Made by a program: the position numbers and the translations under genes
Shown: in pieces, positions 5,532 through 6,390 of the stretch
Layout of the letters: each line of letters opens with the position of its first letter
How positions within the stretch are numbered: the first letter of the stretch is position 1
From: UBA4660 sp002405435
Lineage (GTDB): Bacteria; Bacteroidota; Bacteroidia; Flavobacteriales_D; Sanyastnellaceae
Assembly (NCBI GenBank): GCA_036747335.1
Contig: DAIOCL010000137.1
Coordinates: 1-6,390, forward strand
Reading direction: 5' to 3'
DNA length: 6,390 nucleotides
Notes under the pieces: generated by a model
The model's input: the letters and a program-made list of their open reading frames with translations, nothing else
Told to the model about the DNA's origin: nothing
Databases searched by the model: none

Positions 5532-5583
5532 CCCCGCAATAATGACCGTGAGCGGTCGTTGATGCGCAGACCCAATCCGGCCG

Positions 5584-6390
5584 ATGATTCCATTATCCAA
5601 ATCAGTCCTTACTGCGCTCCTGATGACTTGCGGGTTTTCTATCGCTGCGCAGACCGGCGGAACCACAGGCTTTTCCTTTCTGCAGATACCCGTTTCTGCC
5701 CGCGAGGCTGCGCTGGGTGGATCATACCTGGCCATGCGCGACGGCGACCTGCACCTCTGCCTGAGAAATCCATCGCTGCTCGATTCCCTTGCCGACGGAG
5801 AAGTCGCCATGACCTACACCGACTACTTCGCAGGCAGTTCGATGGCACATGCCACCCATGCCCGCCGGTTGAAACCCCGGCTCACCGTAGCCGGCAGCGT
5901 GAGTTACCTCGGATGGGGCAAACAAGATGAAACCGATGCTACCGGCCAGGTAATTGGCACCTTTGCGGCCAACGATTTTGTCTTTACGGCAGGAGCCGGT
6001 TACCAGATCGACAGCGTATTCACCCTGGGGGTGAACATAAAGGGCATTTACAGCGACATCGCTACCCTGACAGCGTTTGGCGCCGCCCTTGACGCAGCCA
6101 TTACCTACCACAAGCCGGCCAGAAATTTTACCGCATCGGTACTGGTGCGCAACGCGGGTATACAGGTAGAGAATTACCGCAGTGACCGGCAGGGGCTGCC
6201 CTTTGAAATCCAGCTGGGCATTTCCAAGCGGCTGCAGCACGCGCCTTTCCGGTTTAACGTCGTTGCAGAAAACCTCCAGCGCTGGGACCTCACCGACGGA
6301 GCAGAATCGGAAACGCAGACAGCTCCGATTACCGGCCTGGTGATTGAAGAGCGGGGCTGGAAATTTGGAGACCTGATGATGCGCCACCTC
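5584..6390 (+). CDS. porQ: Type IX secretion system protein PorQ (5' part, runs off the window)
   Basis: The first 269 codons are present and the frame is still open at base 6390. PorQ is an outer-membrane beta-barrel of the FadL/PorV type. In the T9SS it works with PorU, PorV and PorZ in the surface attachment complex that processes cargo C-terminal signals. The protein begins with a signal peptide (residues 1-23, hydrophobic VLTALLMTCGFSIAAQ). PorQ-typical stretches follow: 'F-S-F-L-Q-I-P-V-S-A-R-E-A-A-L-G-G' (30-46), 'R-N-P-S-L-L' (61-66), 'Y-L-G-W-G-K-Q-D-E-T-D' (108-118), 'L-P-F-E-I-Q-L-G-I-S-K-R-L' (205-217) and 'H-A-P-F-R-F' (219-224). The ATG at 5584 is chosen because an in-frame TGA lies at 5560-5562 and it gives a complete signal peptide; the ATG at 5623 would cut that peptide. 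Family proteins are usually somewhat over 300 residues, so the missing end is probably short. Its neighbour is a likely T9SS cargo gene. Confidence 0.88.
   Translation, partial: MIPLSKSVLTALLMTCGFSIAAQTGGTTGFSFLQIPVSAREAALGGSYLAMRDGDLHLCLRNPSLLDSLADGEVAMTYTDYFAGSSMAHATHARRLKPRLTVAGSVSYLGWGKQDETDATGQVIGTFAANDFVFTAGAGYQIDSVFTLGVNIKGIYSDIATLTAFGAALDAAITYHKPARNFTASVLVRNAGIQVENYRSDRQGLPFEIQLGISKRLQHAPFRFNVVAENLQRWDLTDGAESETQTAPITGLVIEERGWKFGDLMMRHL

Larger units (their letters stand above)
5300..5583. other. Divergent intergenic region between the surface-protein gene and porQ
   Basis: This 284-bp gap has no convincing gene; short open frames here lack family resemblance and plausible starts. It carries a minus-strand promoter box near its left end, a plus-strand promoter near its right end, and two small hairpins in the middle. 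The length is more than two core promoters need, leaving room for regulation or a small RNA. Confidence 0.6.

Noticed and set aside
5619..5631. PorQ as a lipoprotein, using the Cys in LLMTC
   Set aside because: The residue before the Cys is Thr and the one before that is Met, which does not fit a lipobox; PorQ proteins are beta-barrels with an ordinary signal peptide.

Overview
The window looks like chromosome from a member of the Bacteroidota. Three things support this. First, two genes end in the CHU_C/TIGR04131 'gliding motility-associated' C-terminal domain, the type B cargo signal of the type IX secretion system (T9SS). Second, a gene for the T9SS component PorQ is present. Third, TAnnTTTG-like -7 promoter boxes replace TATAAT boxes, and strong Shine-Dalgarno sequences are lacking. 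Base composition is moderately GC-rich and looks even across the window. I cannot place the genus; a Saprospiria/Chitinophagia-like or GC-rich flavobacterial lineage is only a guess.

Layout. 1-348 (+) is the 3' end of a serine hydrolase with a DUF3471 tail. 349-506 is non-coding and holds a long imperfect inverted repeat and a promoter box. 507-580 is tRNA-Arg(ACG), followed by a hairpin that looks like its terminator (590-622). 671-1381 (+) is an NADP(H)-type short-chain dehydrogenase with a -7-like box almost touching its start codon. 1425-3617 (+) is a 730-residue secreted protein: signal peptide, L-type lectin domain, five beta-sandwich segments (the last four alike) and a T9SS type B signal. 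3623-5299 (-) is a 558-residue secreted protein: signal peptide, adhesin-like N-terminal domain, SbsA-like Ig domain, SprB repeat, one repeat of the lectin-protein type and a T9SS type B signal. 5300-5583 is the divergent intergenic region, with a promoter at each end and two small hairpins. 5584-6390 (+) is the first 269 codons of porQ, which runs off the window.

Two large cell-surface proteins face each other with only 5 bp between their stop codons. The second is divergent from a gene of the machinery that processes or anchors such proteins. The most interesting structure is a perfect 30-bp inverted repeat, one copy in each cargo gene at the same codons and in the same phase. Recombination across it would invert about 1.38 kb and swap the C-terminal modules of the two proteins in frame. 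That is a hypothesis drawn from sequence geometry; no recombinase is visible in the window.
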